In this document: piece after piece, positions 35,023-47,882 of the stretch | Numbering within the stretch: position 1 is the first letter of the stretch | How the letters are laid out: every line of letters begins with the position of its first letter | Source of the DNA: Terana coerulea | Lineage: Eukaryota; Basidiomycota; Agaricomycetes; Polyporales; Phanerochaetaceae | Assembly: GCA_024811115.1 (NCBI GenBank) | Contig: JAKOGH010000446.1 | Span: 62,001 to 126,000 of the forward strand | Length of the DNA: 64,000 nt | Direction: 5' to 3' | Notes under the pieces: generated by a model | The model's input: the letters and a program-made list of their open reading frames with translations, nothing else | Told to the model about the DNA's origin: nothing | Databases searched by the model: none | Position numbers and translations under genes: made by a program

Positions 35023-35591
35023 AATGGTGTATCTGATACCCCGTCAATATAATGGTGCATACATGAGCATGGCATGTGAAAGAGGCTACAGGGGTGTTGG
35101 TCTCGTTACAATGTAGTATGTGGTAAAAGTATAGCACGGATGGGTTCCAGCGTCTACCGCCCCGACACAGGTTTGGGCACACCCTGTGCGACGATCATCA
35201 GTAAGTGACATTCACACTCATAGTTCCGGCGAACGTCGTTGTGGCTGAGTACTGAGCGTTTGGCAGGATCTACACATCCTTTGAGGGAGCGCAAATCTCT
35301 CACGGAAGGTCTCAGAGCGCTTTGAGAAGTGCGCTCGCGCGCGCATGCCGTGGACGGTATCCGTCCCGAGACTACGCAGACATTCAGCGGATGTACGTTC
35401 TTCACATCGTATCAGACCAAGACGCACGAGCAGGCACTGATGTCACGCAGCCGTACCCACTAGAAGTCGGGCTTGTGCACATGCCTCTAAATGCGTCATG
35501 CCACCCGGAAGTTACACCGGAGGCGTACTCAGGTGGGGTGCCTCCTTGATCTTCGCTGTTTCCTCACTACTCTGACACAATCTGGTGTGCT
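35023..35591. other. Intergenic, P450-7 to P450-8
   Basis: About 570 bp with no recognisable feature beyond the presumed P450-7 3' end and P450-8 promoter. Confidence 0.45.
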
Positions 35592-37883
35592 ATGCAGGGA
35601 ATCGCGCTCGTGGGTCTGCTTTCCCTGCTTGGCTTCGTGGCCGTGCATTTCGGCAGAAGGAAACGACATCGTCTGCCTCCTGGTCCCCCAGGACTCCCCA
35701 TCTTGGGAAACACGTTCAATATCCCAAGACACTTTGAATGGGAGACTTACCGGAAGTGGAGTGATGAATATGGTGTGTCCATCTTGTCCGTGTCGTAGAA
35801 GGCTACTCACAATTCCTTTCGTCTCGCCAGACTCAGATATTTTGTCTTTGGACCTTGTTGGGACGACAATCATCATCCTGAACTCTGTCAAGGCGACGAA
35901 TGACTTGCTCGAGAACCGGTCGTCTCTATACTCAGATAGGCAAGCAATAACATTCCCGTGTACCCCGTCAACGTGACTGACACCACAGCGACGGTAGAGA
36001 GCAGCTTGTCATGCTCCACGAGCTGTGTGTATTTCGATGTAAAGAAGTACTCGCGCCCTGGTGACTAATGTCTGTTTCCCAGGATTGGATGGAAGAGGGC
36101 CATTGGCTTCATGAAATATGGAGACGACTGGAGAGAGCACCGAAGACTTATGCACCAGTACTTCTACCCTAATGTGGTGAAGACGTATCGCGCGTGCTTT
36201 TCAACAGAGGCCAAGAAACTCCTCTCTCACCTAGTTGGAGAGCCCGAAGACTTCATGCATCATATTCGTTCGTAAGTACTTGCCTCGTACACAGTATAAA
36301 TTGCATTGGTCCACTCATGAGTCCTACACAACCGGTAAACGTCAGTATGACTGGAGCCATTATTCTAGGCATCACGTACGGCCTCGACGTCAAACCGCAG
36401 AATGACCCATGGGTTGCTTTAGCCGAAACGGGTTTGCAGTCCATGAACAAGGCCGGAACTGTTGGAGCGTATCTTGGTGGGTACTCACCTGCATCGACAT
36501 AATGACTTCTGACGTCTTTTATCAGTGGACGCATTACCAATATGTACGCATTGAACTGAGGTTCCCAAGGCTCCGTTTACTGATGTTGTAAGCAGTGCGT
36601 CATGTGCCAGCATGGGTTCCAGGAGCAAGATTCAAGCGAGAAGCAGCCGAATGGAAGAAGTCGGTCGACGCCATGTATGAGAAGCCGTACCAGGTAGTTA
36701 AGCAGGCAGTTGTACGTTTGCACCAACAGAGCTTTCATGAGTTATGTGATACGTAGCTCATGCAACCTGTCCAGGATGGAGGCAACGCCAAACCGTCCAT
36801 CGCTGCATCACTGTTGTCGAAGCTGGGCTCCGAGAATGACCTTCCGAGTCACCAAGAAGACGTCATTCGTCACGTTACTGGTACTGCTTATGTTGGTGAG
36901 TACCTGCGTAAAATTGGCTGTTTCACGTTGGTTGATTCCTCTCTAGCTGGAGCAGATACAGTAAGTGCGCCACCAGGGTCATGGTGCTTGGAATCCACCT
37001 ACAATATTTGATAGACGGTCTCTTCGCTTGGAACTTTCATTCTCGCCATGCTGCTTAACCCAGACCTTCAACGAAGAGCACAGGAGGAACTAGATAGCAT
37101 TGTCGGGACTGAACGACTTCCCAATTATGATGACAAGGACTCACTGCCTTTCATTTCGGCTCTGGTAAAGGAGACCCTCAGGTGAGTTGCGGCTGTCCTA
37201 GGCTTCGGCCTTCAAATTGATTGTCTGCTGGCTTTACTCCAGATGGCGCCCCGTTGCTCCATTAGGTACGACCCTGAATACCACTCACGCATTCTGGATC
37301 CTCACTTGATTTCGATCCTAAAGCTGCACCACACAAATCCATAGCTGACGACGAATATCGAGGATACCATATTCCAGCTGGGTCTCTCGTTATCGGAAAT
37401 GCATGGTGAGCATCTCGACATTTTTACAGTCTTGATTTCCTGAGTGCATACGGTGGATTTAGGGCTATTTTGCATGACCCTAAGAGGTATCCTAACCCAG
37501 CGAGCTACGATCCCACTCGCTTCCTCACTCCGGACGGCCAGCTCGACCCACACGCCCCTGACCCTGCGGAGGCTGCCTTCGGTTATGGCAGGAGGATATG
37601 CCCCGGGCGTCACTTCGCGATGGAGTCGCTCTGGATATCCGTCGCGTACATCCTCGCGACTCTCAGTATCGAGAAGGCCGTTGATGCCGATGGCCGAGTT
37701 AGCGAGCCAAGTGGGAAGTATACAACTGGATTGCTAAGGTGAGCTTATGTCCCATGATGTCGAATTGCTCTGAGAAATGTGTCTTGACCATACGGAAGTT
37801 ATCCTGAGCCGTTCAAAGCTGTCTTTAAACCCCGGTCAGCCTCCGCTCTCGCTTTGATACAGTCCTCGGCGATCTCGGATTGA
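35592..37883 (+). CDS. P450-8, cytochrome P450 monooxygenase
   Basis: Intact, last member of the plus-strand array. It begins MQGIALVGLLSLLGFVAVHF, LPPGPPGLPILGN. The C-helix exon reads GWKRAIGFMKYGDDWREHRR, followed by MTGAIILGITYGLDVKPQND, RHVPAWVPGARFKREAAEW, HVTGTAYVG, I-helix AGADTT across a micro-exon, K-helix VKETLR, WRPVAPLG, YDPTRF, heme loop [12 protein letters not shown] and the tail YPEPFKAVFKPRSASALAL, ending SSAISD at 37881-37883. It is the tandem duplicate of P450-7: same exon borders, ~2.3 kb each, 570 bp apart. The two have different heme-loop residues (Gly-Tyr against Gly-Phe), so they may differ in substrate. Confidence 0.92.
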
Positions 37884-38166
37884 GTTCCAAGTAGCTGGAA
37901 GACTTCCTTACGGCTTCGGGTCGAAATGTATTTTCATGGATACCGCACCCATATTGCTAGGACTGTCGTTATGACCGTAAAGGGATGCGTGGTTCTCATG
38001 ACGTGATGGTATGTGGCGGTGACTTACGCCGCATAAGGAAGGAGCGCACGACTCGCTTCGGCGTCTGTCGTCATCGCTTAGATTCAACCACCACCACCAC
38101 GCGCATCGACGACCGTCGCCCGACCCCAAGGTCGTCTCTGGCAGTTCTCTGCCACCGTCAACCAAG

Positions 38167-39598
38167 ATGCCTTACAGTGGGCCTCGCACGACCTCGAAGA
38201 TTACGCGGAAAGAGAGCGCGGAGGAAGTGGAATACGCGTCGCTTGCAGCTCTAGACGGTAAGAGCATCTTGCTGAAGGTGCTTGAAAGCGACACTTACAG
38301 TGTTTATGTTCAGGTCTTCACAAGTTTCCGGGACTCCGTAAGAGCTCCTCCAGGTATATTGTACCACGTGCCTATTTCGACACTACACTGCGGAAGGGCA
38401 AGGTTGTGGAACGATACGTCCAGCGTCGGTCAAGACATTCGGTGTCTCCGCGCGTTATGGTTGAAAACCTCGATCGACTTTGTGTTCGAATGGATCAAGG
38501 TGCGCGCGTTACTCATATTCATACGTGCTGAATCAGCCTGCTGAATATTGTACAGTCCACGTATCGCGCCGGGCAAGATCCTATTCACCTTACAGCCGCT
38601 ATGCTGAGGATGCTATTTCCCATGAAACCTCTGGGCCGTCTTTCATTCTTGAGGAAGCTCCAGACTTGGGCTCAAATCAGGCGTCGTTCGCCACACCATC
38701 CGCCGCTCCCTCCATGTCGCGCCGCCGTCACGAGTTGAATAAACCAACCTTAGACGGTCATCTTCCGATGCCACCGGTGTCATCCTTCAACAACTTATGC
38801 GCAGTGTCAACCCCGTCTTCCAGCTCTCCTCGTCTCCCTCTTCTTCGACCGGCTATCTCTCGACTGTCTAGTGCAGATGATAGTATGCCCATTACACCCG
38901 TCGATCAAATCATCCATGATTTGCATACACCTCCCGGCGCACCTAGGCAGACCCTGACGAAGCCTAAACGCTCTGATCTCTCGCGCTCCGTACTTTCCTT
39001 CACTCCTGGAGACAGTAGTTTGAAGACTATAGCCCCTACCGATCTCTTGACTCCCTTAGGCGATCTAGCATCGCCTATACCAGAGGACTCGAATGTCACT
39101 CCTACTACTCATGAAGACGTCTTCGGTACAGGAAAACAAGCATGCGAAGACGACGCTCGGCAAGCAACCGACGAGCCACGCCCGCTGCCTGCTATCTCTC
39201 GCCTCCGGCCCAAACTCCTTTGCAGCATTCCGCGCCGCCTTTCCTATAACCGCACGATCACCTCAACGTCTTCGCCTTTTGCACTGGATCCCGCGACGAA
39301 CCAAACTTTAGCGTCTCCGCTTCTTATACAGACACCACTTTACCACAAGTCTTCGCGTGGAGTACGGCCAGCTTCTTACATTCCTCCGCTTTGCAGAAAT
39401 CACTCGATTCCCCAGCTCTGTCTGCCGACGCCTCGGCCGGCGGCTACTTCAACTTCTGATACCCTTCACACTCGGACACCGGCCAATTTTTGTTACCTAC
39501 TTGTCGCAGCCCCACCGCATTTGTCAACCTCGCTATCCTCGTTTCAGATGTCTGTTCCCGCCCGTCGTATCGCCTCAGTGTCACCAGTTATCTCGTAG
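38167..39598 (+). CDS. Ser/Pro-rich hypothetical protein
   Basis: Three exons give about 440 residues; I do not recognise the family. The N-terminal part is basic and looks folded (MPYSGPRTTSKITRKES, EVEYASLAALDGLHKFPGLR, RYIVPRAYFDTTLRKGKVVE, then RVMVENLDRLCVRMDQ). The rest is long and low in hydrophobic residues, with many S/T-P sites (SPRLPLLRPAISRLSS, TPVDQIIHDLHTPPGAPR), as in proteins regulated by phosphorylation. Both introns are GT-AG and join in phase: ALDG|LHK, and MDQ|VHVSRRARSY. The start is the first ATG of a frame preceded by a 280-bp gap to P450-8. Compared with the P450s it has fewer introns. A nuclear or cell-cycle role is possible but is only a guess from composition. Confidence 0.75.
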
Positions 39599-40165
39599 CT
39601 GTTTCTTGCATGTTCGATGTGTACCTGTCTAGTAATTCTGTATTCTGTATTAAATACTGTAGAGCCTGAAGTAAAAGGACTTAGTACCATAATTGTAGAA
39701 CTTGTGTCACGGACGTCTCAATTGTGCAAATCCGAAATATCATCTGGCTGACCTCGAGAGACGCGCCGAGGCTAATCATGAGAACCGCCCGCGCTTCCCG
39801 TTCCCCGCTGGATCTCTCCTCCCGCCATCCCCATCTGCACATCTGGGGCTGCGTTCTTGACAACCGTCTGCAGCAACGTGGTTGTGCAAGAGTACAACGT
39901 GGAGTCCTGAACACCTTTACGACTTGCACGACGACACTCTCACGAATCACGACCTCTGCAACGCGCCTGGGCTTGGCGAGATAACACCACGATGCTGTTC
40001 GCCACAAAGACCACCAAGGTCACAGTATCTTCCAGGGGAAAGGTCACAGAGCAGCTCGTCTAATCATTATGCGCTTGGCCTAATGCCCATGACCGTAGAC
40101 GAAAATTATCACGAGACAGCAGCTAAGGAAGGTGCGTCGTCGGAGCCACACACACTCACGAGACT
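39599..40165. other. Intergenic / 5' leader before bestrophin-like gene
   Basis: About 570 bp. An upstream short frame near 40080-40130 (MTVDENYHETAAKE) followed by a GT might be a 5' exon of the channel gene, but it does not splice in phase to YSWLPDVL, so it was not included. Nothing else is seen. Confidence 0.4.
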
Positions 40166-41872
40166 ATGCTGAGCAACTTCACCATCCAGTACTCATGGCT
40201 CCCAGACGTTCTACGGCTGCAGGGTACCGTGCGTAGACCCGTTTAGCTCACTCAAACGACTTCGACGCTGAGCTGCTCCAGGGCAGATTATACCGAAGAT
40301 ATTCTTCCCCGTCATGACTGTCACGCTCTTTGCTGTCGCGGCCGCGTATGCGTCATCCAAGGGCGTGGATATCAAACTCACGAACTCTGTCGTGCCGTTA
40401 TTCACGGTTGTGGTATGTCCAATGTGTCGTTATTCTTCCCACACACTTAGAATGACGCATATTGCAGGTTGGTATGCTACTTGTGTTCAGGTAAGTTATG
40501 ACCGCGCACTCTGCTTCTCTACTCGGATCTGACGCAGCTAATAGGAATGGGTGCGTTGTATGCTGTGGACGAACGTACGATCCGCTGGCTAAGGGTGCTG
40601 GAACAGAACGTCATACGATCGCTACTGGGAAGGGAGAAAGGACTTCGCCACCATGATCTCTCATGTATGCATATGTGCTCTCACAGGACTACACACTCTC
40701 ACGCATGTCTTAGATCCGCAATCTATCTCGTCTCATCTGGATCAACGTCGCCATTCCCCCCGCTGACGACATCGCCAAGGGCAAAACCCCCAATGCCACA
40801 CTTACTGCTAAAGAACTGCGACGCAAGAAAGTACAGGCCCTGAAACTCTGCGTCTGCTACGCATTCGCAGTCAAGCACTACCTGCGCGGCGAGGACGGGC
40901 TCGACTGGGAAGACTACGCAGGCATCCTGCCGCCGTCCATTGCACGCCTTGCGGCGCCCAGCGACTCGCGGAAGGCCTCAGGGTTGACCTCGTACTCTGC
41001 CACGGAGCGCACGTCTCGGGATGAGTCTGCAGCAGCAAGCGGAGATGAGGACGAAAACGGTGGGGAGCTAAGTGCGAGCGCGGAGCTGAGGGGTGCAAGA
41101 CGCGACGCGACGAAGCGGATTCGGGTGAAGAGGAGCAAGGACAGGATGAAGAAGCCAGGGGCCAAGTCGGCGAAGACGCCGCTTCTGAGCGGGCTGCACC
41201 AGACGATTGACTTCCACCCGCACCCTGAGACTCTAACCACGCCTTTACCACTGGTGTAAGTAGTCCGCAATGTTCGCTGTGTCGGTTACGAAGGCACTCA
41301 GCACTGAACGCTCCTGCAGCATCGCACATGAGCTCGGGCGCATTATTTTCCTGTTCAAGCGGGACGGTTATCTGGAAACCGTGGGCCCTGCAGGTACTAA
41401 TGCCATGAACGCCCTGTAAGCAGTCGTGTACCGGTATTCGGATTGCTCTAACGGCATCTAAAGGGTTCAGAGCATAACCGACTCTCTCAGCAATATGGAG
41501 CGTGTGGCTAACACACCAATACCGAGATCATATAGCATCCACCTGAAACAGACCGTCACGCTCTACCTGTTCTCTCTGCCGTTCACGCTCATCAAGGACC
41601 TTGGTTGGGGCATGATACCCCTGGTGACCATCATCGCGTTCACGCTGATGGGTATTGAGGGTATTGCCGACGAGATTGAGATGCCTTTTGGTATATTTTA
41701 TCTCATCATGTCTTGACAGATACTGACGATGTTCACAGGATTGGACACGTTTGACCTCCCTTTGGAGCGGTACTGCGAGGACCTGAGGGAAGAGGTCGAG
41801 TACGTTGTCGAGAGGCTCCCAGAAGGCGGCGAAGGGATGTATGGGTTTGATGACGGGCAGGGGGACGATTAA
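40166..41872 (+). CDS. Bestrophin-like (UPF0187) anion channel
   Basis: Multi-pass membrane protein of the fungal bestrophin/UPF0187 family, expected to be an anion channel. About eight exons give roughly 440 residues. It opens MLSNFTIQYSWLPDVLRLQG, first membrane segment FFPVMTVTLFAVAAAYASS, LTNSVVPLFTVVVGMLLVFR, and the family signature SYDRYWEGRKDFATMISHIR followed by NLSRLIWINVAIPP. A long charged insert (about 40970-41200: ERTSRDESAAASGDEDENGG and basic KRIRVKRSKDRMKK) sits between the conserved halves. The second half reads IAHELGRIIFLFKRDG, IPRSYSIHLKQTVTLYLFSL, WGMIPLVTIIAFTLMGIEGI, then EIEMPFG and LDTFDLPLERYCEDL. All junctions are in phase and no break is seen. It is tail-to-tail with the complex I gene. 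Confidence 0.9.
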
Positions 41873-42011
41873 CAACGTAGCCTCAGGCAGGGTTTTGGGA
41901 GATATACCTAAGGGTTCGATTTCCGACGTTTGATACCCTCAATTTTTGTTGCCGCAGAGCAGACCACGCCAAGTTGGAAGGATATATCTTGAGCGAGTGT
42001 ATCTACGTCTA

Positions 42012-43053
42012 CTACTGGAATTCTGGCACACAGTGCTCGCCAGGGCCGTATGGCTGTATGCATGTGGTGAGTATGTTGAGGTCGCTTGAGCGTAGCACAA
42101 GCGCACCTTGGCTGTGAGCGCGGTGAGACCGGCCGAGTTCTCGCTCGTGCGTCGGCCGCTCTGCGGCCCCGGTTTTGGCTTCTCGCCCTTCTTGAATGCC
42201 TCCAGCACCTTCGTCGTCGTCTCTTGGTGTCAGGTCCTCCTAAATACACCCAAAGAAGATAGCATGAGCGAGAGGCGCATATGTACACGGATGGGCAAAC
42301 GAGACGCACGTAGAAGTCGTCGCCGACGACGAGCATTGGAGCATTGCTGCACGCGCCCTGGCACTCGACCTCAATGACGGTGAACTTGCCGTCTTTGGTC
42401 GTCTCGCCGGGCTTGACGCCGCCGAGGTCCTTGCAGACGGTGTCAAGAATGTCGTATGCGCCGCGGAGCATGCATGGCGTCGTCGTGCATACTTGCACAA
42501 AATGTTCACCAATCGGCTCGCTTCATCGACGAGAGCATACGCAGGGTGTGTGAGACTACAGATGAGGGCGAGGAGAGCATGCAAGCGCACCGGTTGAACA
42601 TGGTGTAGAACGTCGCGACCTCGTACACTCCGCATGGGCGGCATCTCCAGAAGCTTTGCAACGTAGTTCATGACGCTGATGCTCGTCCATCCCTTATTTT
42701 GACGTTGTCCCAGGTCGAGTAGCGGGATGACCGCCGCCTTCCTGTACTGTGGCGGGTACCGCGCAATGATTTCCTCGGCGCGCTTCAGGTTGTCTGGGTT
42801 GAATTCAAAGGCAATCTATATGCTCCTCAGTCTTCATACACGGCAGCATGCAATTACAACGTACCTTTGGGTTGTTGTATTTAGTGTCCCGGTGCTGCAC
42901 AACCTTTCATCAGTCTCCCTCTGCAGCGGTCGCACACCGCGTACGCACGACGAACAGCGCATCCGACTGGCGGGCGGGGGTGGTGCATATCCTCCGCGCG
43001 CCCCGCTGCGGCTTGGCGGCCTTGAGTGTGCGGGCGAGGCGGGCGGCGAACAT
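42012..43053 (-). CDS. NADH:ubiquinone oxidoreductase 24-kDa subunit
   Basis: Matrix-arm subunit of mitochondrial complex I that carries the N1a [2Fe-2S] cluster. The start (ATG at 43051-43053) gives an Arg/Ala-rich targeting sequence, [20 protein letters not shown]. The mature part includes [73 protein letters not shown] and [20 protein letters not shown]; the four Cys in CTTTPC and ECQGAC are the cluster ligands. The end joins across a last intron: [20 protein letters not shown] and then EHCVPEFQ. About 250 residues in six or so exons, GT-AG sites throughout. Single-copy housekeeping gene with no sign of damage. It is convergent with the bestrophin-like gene, only 139 bp apart. Confidence 0.95.
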
Positions 43054-45453
43054 TTGTTCGAGCAAGGGTAAGGAGGGTGGGGTGGTCTGGCGGTGGACGT
43101 GAAGGCACGGATCGTCCGGAAGCGTTGGGCGGATGGCCACGTGGGAAAGGCGCTTGCCTCGAATTCGCTCCGTTGTGATTGGCTGGCTTCCCTGCAACTG
43201 AGCAGCTTGCTCAAGCGATTGTGCAGTCAAACACATAGTCATATTGCACATTTATTGCCGAAAAAGATACTCAGGGAATTTAAGAACGGCTAATACAGTA
43301 GTAGGTGTACCTGGATACGGAATCTAATAAAGAGATGGTATGAAAGACAGTGCCACGAATGCATGTGAACCTCGAAGCTGGCCTTTTGGTACCTGCGCAC
43401 CTACAGTTGTCCATGACCATGAGGATTTGGGCCCAAAGCCTATGTGGAACCAGCACCACACCGAGGGCTTGAGCATATGGTCGTAGACCAAATGTGAGCA
43501 AAGTCCTGAAAAGCATCCGTTATAAGCTCTTAGAGAGAAATCCGCTCACGTTGCTGTGTATAGTCCTAGACCTGTTGTAGAAGGTAGATCATTAGCGACA
43601 AGTGCCTGAAGGAGACGTCCAGAAAGAAGGTCGAGAAGAGTCGGGAGGCCTAGATACCGTGGCTAGGAATGTGCACGGCCTGGCGGTCCTGATCTGCTCG
43701 GAGATCGTACGAATCCAGCGGAGCCTAGAGCTCCGTCGATGTAATTCCGACAGTCTATAGACTGCTGTCTTGCCTCCGAAAGATTAGACATCGTGAGCGA
43801 CGTGGCCTAAGGAGTATCTAATGGAAGAGAATTGTGTGAAGACGAGGTCTCGCCAAGTGGAACTAGAAGGATCCTGCCTTCCCGTGCTTTGTGGCGTGGC
43901 ATAGGCTGCTAGATGGTAGATCAGGGTGGATGTTTCCGACGGTAGCTTCACAGAGGAAGGAGGTGAACTGGAGAAATAGAGCAACTGAATTTTGTTGCAA
44001 TGGATCATATTTCTGGCGCATGCTGTCCGCCGTGGGAGCACCGACGAATTTGCTGTGCGACGTCCAAAATATCATCAACGGTACTGTCCGTTATACTGGA
44101 GTGTGGGACGTCATAATTTTGGGACAAGTGCCTTCACCGTTCGCGCCAGTGGAAGTAGATTGGTCTAGTAACATTTTGATCGAATAAGTGAGGCCTCGGA
44201 TCCTTCAGTGACGCAGAAATCCGTAGAACGAAGCATGATTACGAGTGGTCGTTAGTGCTCCGTGTTGAATGGTAGTTTGGCCTCGGAGGCGAATCACGCA
44301 GTCTTCTATTGTGATGTGCCAAGCAGCTGAAACCTGAGCAAGCCAGATAAGCGTGAATGAACCGAGAGAAACGCAGCAGCGAGTTCCCACAGAATGTTCG
44401 TGCGCTGGAGACGGTGCCGATACAGCTCCTGAAGCGCACCCAGATGCGGACGAGAATGTCCATGGTCGCGGGTCGCAGCCAAATCCTGCGCCACTTCGGT
44501 GTATCTGCGATGTCCCTCTGTCGAGCTAGCCCACACAGATGCGTCCGGAACAATCCAGGTCAATAGATCCCAGCGGGTAGTCGTGTCAGCTGGCCAGCGA
44601 GGTTATCGCAAGGTCGCTGAGTGACCCCAGGTAAGCTCGCCGAGCATATTGTAAGCTGCGCTGGCCACGCTGCACGTTAACCAAGCTAGCAAAGGCGACA
44701 GGCCCCTCCGATAGGTTCGTCTTCTTCGAAGTGTGGGCGAAGACGGTCAGTCTGCGGCACGGCTCCTAGGATTCGAATGGCTGAACGTGACTCAGTCGCC
44801 GCCTGTATTAATGGGCGTCTGTACACTAACCTACGGCAGGGACAGATTCGCCACTGTCAGTCTGTTCGGTACACAGCAATATAATTCACGACGTACTTTG
44901 CTGTATAGTCGATAGAATGTTGGTTGTGAACAAGTGAGCCGTTGTGAGCATGCACTACTTACGTGCGGCGGAAGCCAGACGCCCAAAGTTACCAAATGCG
45001 GCATACTAACCCTAGTGCGGGGCTGTGCGTCGGTGAGCGTATGACCTCAACACAGAAAACATGCAGCTGCCAGTCTCAGCGTTGTAGTACGCATTCACAG
45101 CCGTCAAAGCGAAAACAATAGGACCGAGTAGCGGTTACCGCAGTGAAGCATTTTTCCAACGGAGCTTGTCAGTTGTCACCACTTTGTTCTGTTTGGCGGC
45201 TGTTCTACAAAGTGATCACCAGACCCGCTCTTTCCCCTTCCCGCGCTCTCGTCCTCCAACTCCTCTTCCACCACATCCACCACCTTTTCCACGTCCGCCG
45301 CCGTCTGCTTTCCCTCCCGCCGAACGCAAGGGATCTCGCATTATCTCTATTTCTTCCACTTCGTCCCCGTCTTTTTCTATCTATCACCTCGACCTCCGTG
45401 TCGCCTCCCAAGCACCCCGCAATCTGTATCCGTAACTTCCTCCAGCCTCACAA
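43054..45453. other. Large intergenic region
   Basis: About 2.4 kb. Both strands have short frames (43863-44078 minus, 43891-44187 plus, 44239-44563 minus) with no recognisable domain, no splice-supported continuation and mixed base use; they may be remains of a dead gene. The last 270 bp (45184-45453) is a pyrimidine-rich leader typical of a fungal 5' UTR and belongs to the GSK-3 gene. Confidence 0.4.
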
Positions 45454-47109
45454 ATGGCTACTCACGGGCCCATAAACGGTGTCAAGATCTCCCGTATGTC
45501 CTCTCTTGCGGCTTGAGTTCTCCCTGTGAAGGATCCTCCATACCAAATCTGGTGCCCGGCCTCAGTCACCTTCTGCACAATGTCACCCCTTCTTGAAGTT
45601 CTACCTTCACTCTCCTCTCATCTATGGCTACCCGCTCCGCGAAACTGCATGCTGACGTCCTTCCTATGCTAGCTGTCGATGATCCTCGCAAAGTCGTCAA
45701 GGTCGTGGCATCGGATGGCAAGAGCGGTGACCAAAAGGATCTCTCCTATACGAATTGCAAGGTCATAGGAAATGGATCGTTTGGTATCGTTTTCCAAGCA
45801 CGACTGCTCGACGAGCCAGGGAACCAGGACATTGCGATCAAGAAGGTGCTGCAGGACAAGCGGTTCAAGGTACGTTCCTCCTCAGATCGCGCGCGATCGT
45901 TTCTCATAAGGCTTTGCAGAATCGTGAGCTGCAGATCATGCGCCTCGTTTCGCACCCCAACGTCGTCGAGTTGAAAGCGTTCTTCTACTCGAACGGGGAC
46001 AAGGTGAGTTGCCCTAAATGCTATGTCGCCGCTTGCTGCGGGACTCATGTGGCCCGTCAAAGAAAGATGAAGTCTACCTCAACCTTGTGCTCGAATACGT
46101 GCCCGAGACCGTGTACCGGGCCAGCCGCCACTACGCAAAGCTCAAGCAGCCCATGCCAATGCTCCAAATCAAGCTGTACATGTACCAGCTCCTCCGCTCC
46201 CTGATGTACATCCATTCCGTCGGCATCTGCCACCGAGACATCAAACCACAGAACTTGCTCCTCAACCCCTCCACGGGCATCCTCAAGCTTTGTGACTTCG
46301 GTTCCGCCAAGATCCTTGTCGCGGGTGAGCCGAACGTGAGCTACATCTGCTCACGGTACTACCGTGCGCCCGAGCTCATTTTTGGCGCCACCAACTACAC
46401 CACCAACATCGGTACGTTCTGTTGCCGTCGTGCATGCTTCCCGCTCATAACCATGTTGCCAGACATCTGGTCGACTGGGTGCGTTATGGCCGAGCTGATG
46501 CTGGGTCAGCCCCTGTTCCCCGGCGAGAGCGGCATCGACCAGCTCGTGGAGATCATCAAGGTCCTCGGTACGCCTTCGCGCGAGCAGATCAAGACGATGA
46601 ACCCGAACTACATGGAGCACAAGTTCCCGCAGATCAAGCCGCACCCATTCTCCAAGGTAGGTTGCATCCTGCAGCGTCGCGTGCGCGTCTATAGACTGAC
46701 ATCATACAGGTGTTCCGCCCCGCACTTCCCCAGAAGCGATCGACCTTGTGTCGAAGCTCCTCGAGTACACGCCCGAGGCGCGCCTGAGCGCCGTCGAGGC
46801 GATGTGCCACCCTTCTTCGACGAGCTGCGTGTGGAAGGCGCGCGCATGCCGAATGGCAAGGACTTCCCGGCCCTCTTTAACTTCACTCGCGAGGGTGAGT
46901 AGCGCTTTGCGTCTTGCGATCGCGCCATATGTTCACCGCTGACGTCGTCCTGCGTTTTGCTGTGCGCGCCGATAGAGCTCTCCGTGCGCCCTGACCTTAT
47001 CCGGACGCTCGTGCCGCCACACACCGAGCCGGAGCTCACCACGCGCGGCATCCACCTGGACAACTTCCAGCCGATACCACTGGAGCAGATGCGCATCACG
47101 CTGGACTAG
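45454..47109 (+). CDS. Glycogen synthase kinase-3 (GSK-3/shaggy)
   Basis: Ser/Thr kinase of the CMGC group, about 395 residues. The first exon [14 protein letters not shown] splices to [15 protein letters not shown]. Motifs: Gly loop [11 protein letters not shown], catalytic Lys in [13 protein letters not shown] and its Glu partner in [25 protein letters not shown], activation Tyr in [37 protein letters not shown], and [20 protein letters not shown]. The tail ends [17 protein letters not shown]. Two single-base deletions in C runs (about 46718-46721 and 46810-46812) break the frame: the first before [20 protein letters not shown] and the second before [15 protein letters not shown]. In such a conserved kinase gene these are more likely sequence errors than loss of function. 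Pyrimidine-rich leader upstream. Confidence 0.94.
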
Positions 47110-47882
47110 TCGAATGACCAAGCACGGCGACCGAGGATGAGTGAGAGGGTTGCATTGCAAGTGTTGCTGGCTTTTCTTGCGTTTATTATTGATCGTGGTC
47201 TCCCATGTGTTCCTCGTCCGGCCTCGTCCTTGGTCGCTGCTGCTGCTGCTCCTTCCGCTGCTGTGTGTCTTGTGTCGCTTGCGACCAACTTGAACGGCCA
47301 AAGCATGACGCTGTGCCGCAAACGACTGTGTACATGTCTCATTGGTGCATGTATTATCCACTGTAGCCCAATGTTGCCATAATTACCGTGAATATAACAT
47401 ACGAATTGCACCGCGTGCACGGTAGCTGACCAGGTTGATAAAAGGTACAACTCTGTACTGTGTAGAGAAAGCCTGGAGAACACAGCTGCGATGTCAGAAG
47501 GTTGAACGCACTGATAACCTCGCGCACTGTGTCGTTATCAAAGATATGCCAATGACGGACTAATCTGACGAACGGTTGTGTTCACTTGTCGCAACAAATC
47601 CTACCAAGTTCTGTTTGGCTCTTTTCTACGGCATAAAAACAGTTGTATTGTCTCACATGTGTGAGCTGTTTTCCAGTCGAAATGCCGTCTCCGTCTGGCG
47701 TGCGAGGGGATTAATCAGTCGTCGCAGGCTCCGAGTCGCAGCGCTAAAAGCCCCCGACTGATTACTGCCACGTGGGCGTAAGCGTGCTGAGGTAACGAAG
47801 ACGTGATCACTCGCCTCCCTAGCGCGAGCCAGTGTGCAAGCTTTCGCCACCTTCTGCAGTCCAACAAATATCTCCTGCCGCC
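47110..47882. other. Intergenic, GSK-3 to Met30-like gene
   Basis: About 770 bp. It begins with the GSK-3 3' region, including a short CTG-rich run near 47240-47265. The second half is the presumed promoter of the F-box gene. No other feature is seen. Confidence 0.5.

Noticed and set aside
40080..40135. An upstream exon (MTVDENYHETAAKE) for the bestrophin-like gene.
   Set aside because: Its only GT donor gives the wrong phase for joining to YSWLPDVL, while the ATG at 40166 opens directly into the conserved exon.
43863..44563. Overlapping open frames on both strands between the complex I and GSK-3 genes.
   Set aside because: No conserved motif on either strand and no consistent splicing.
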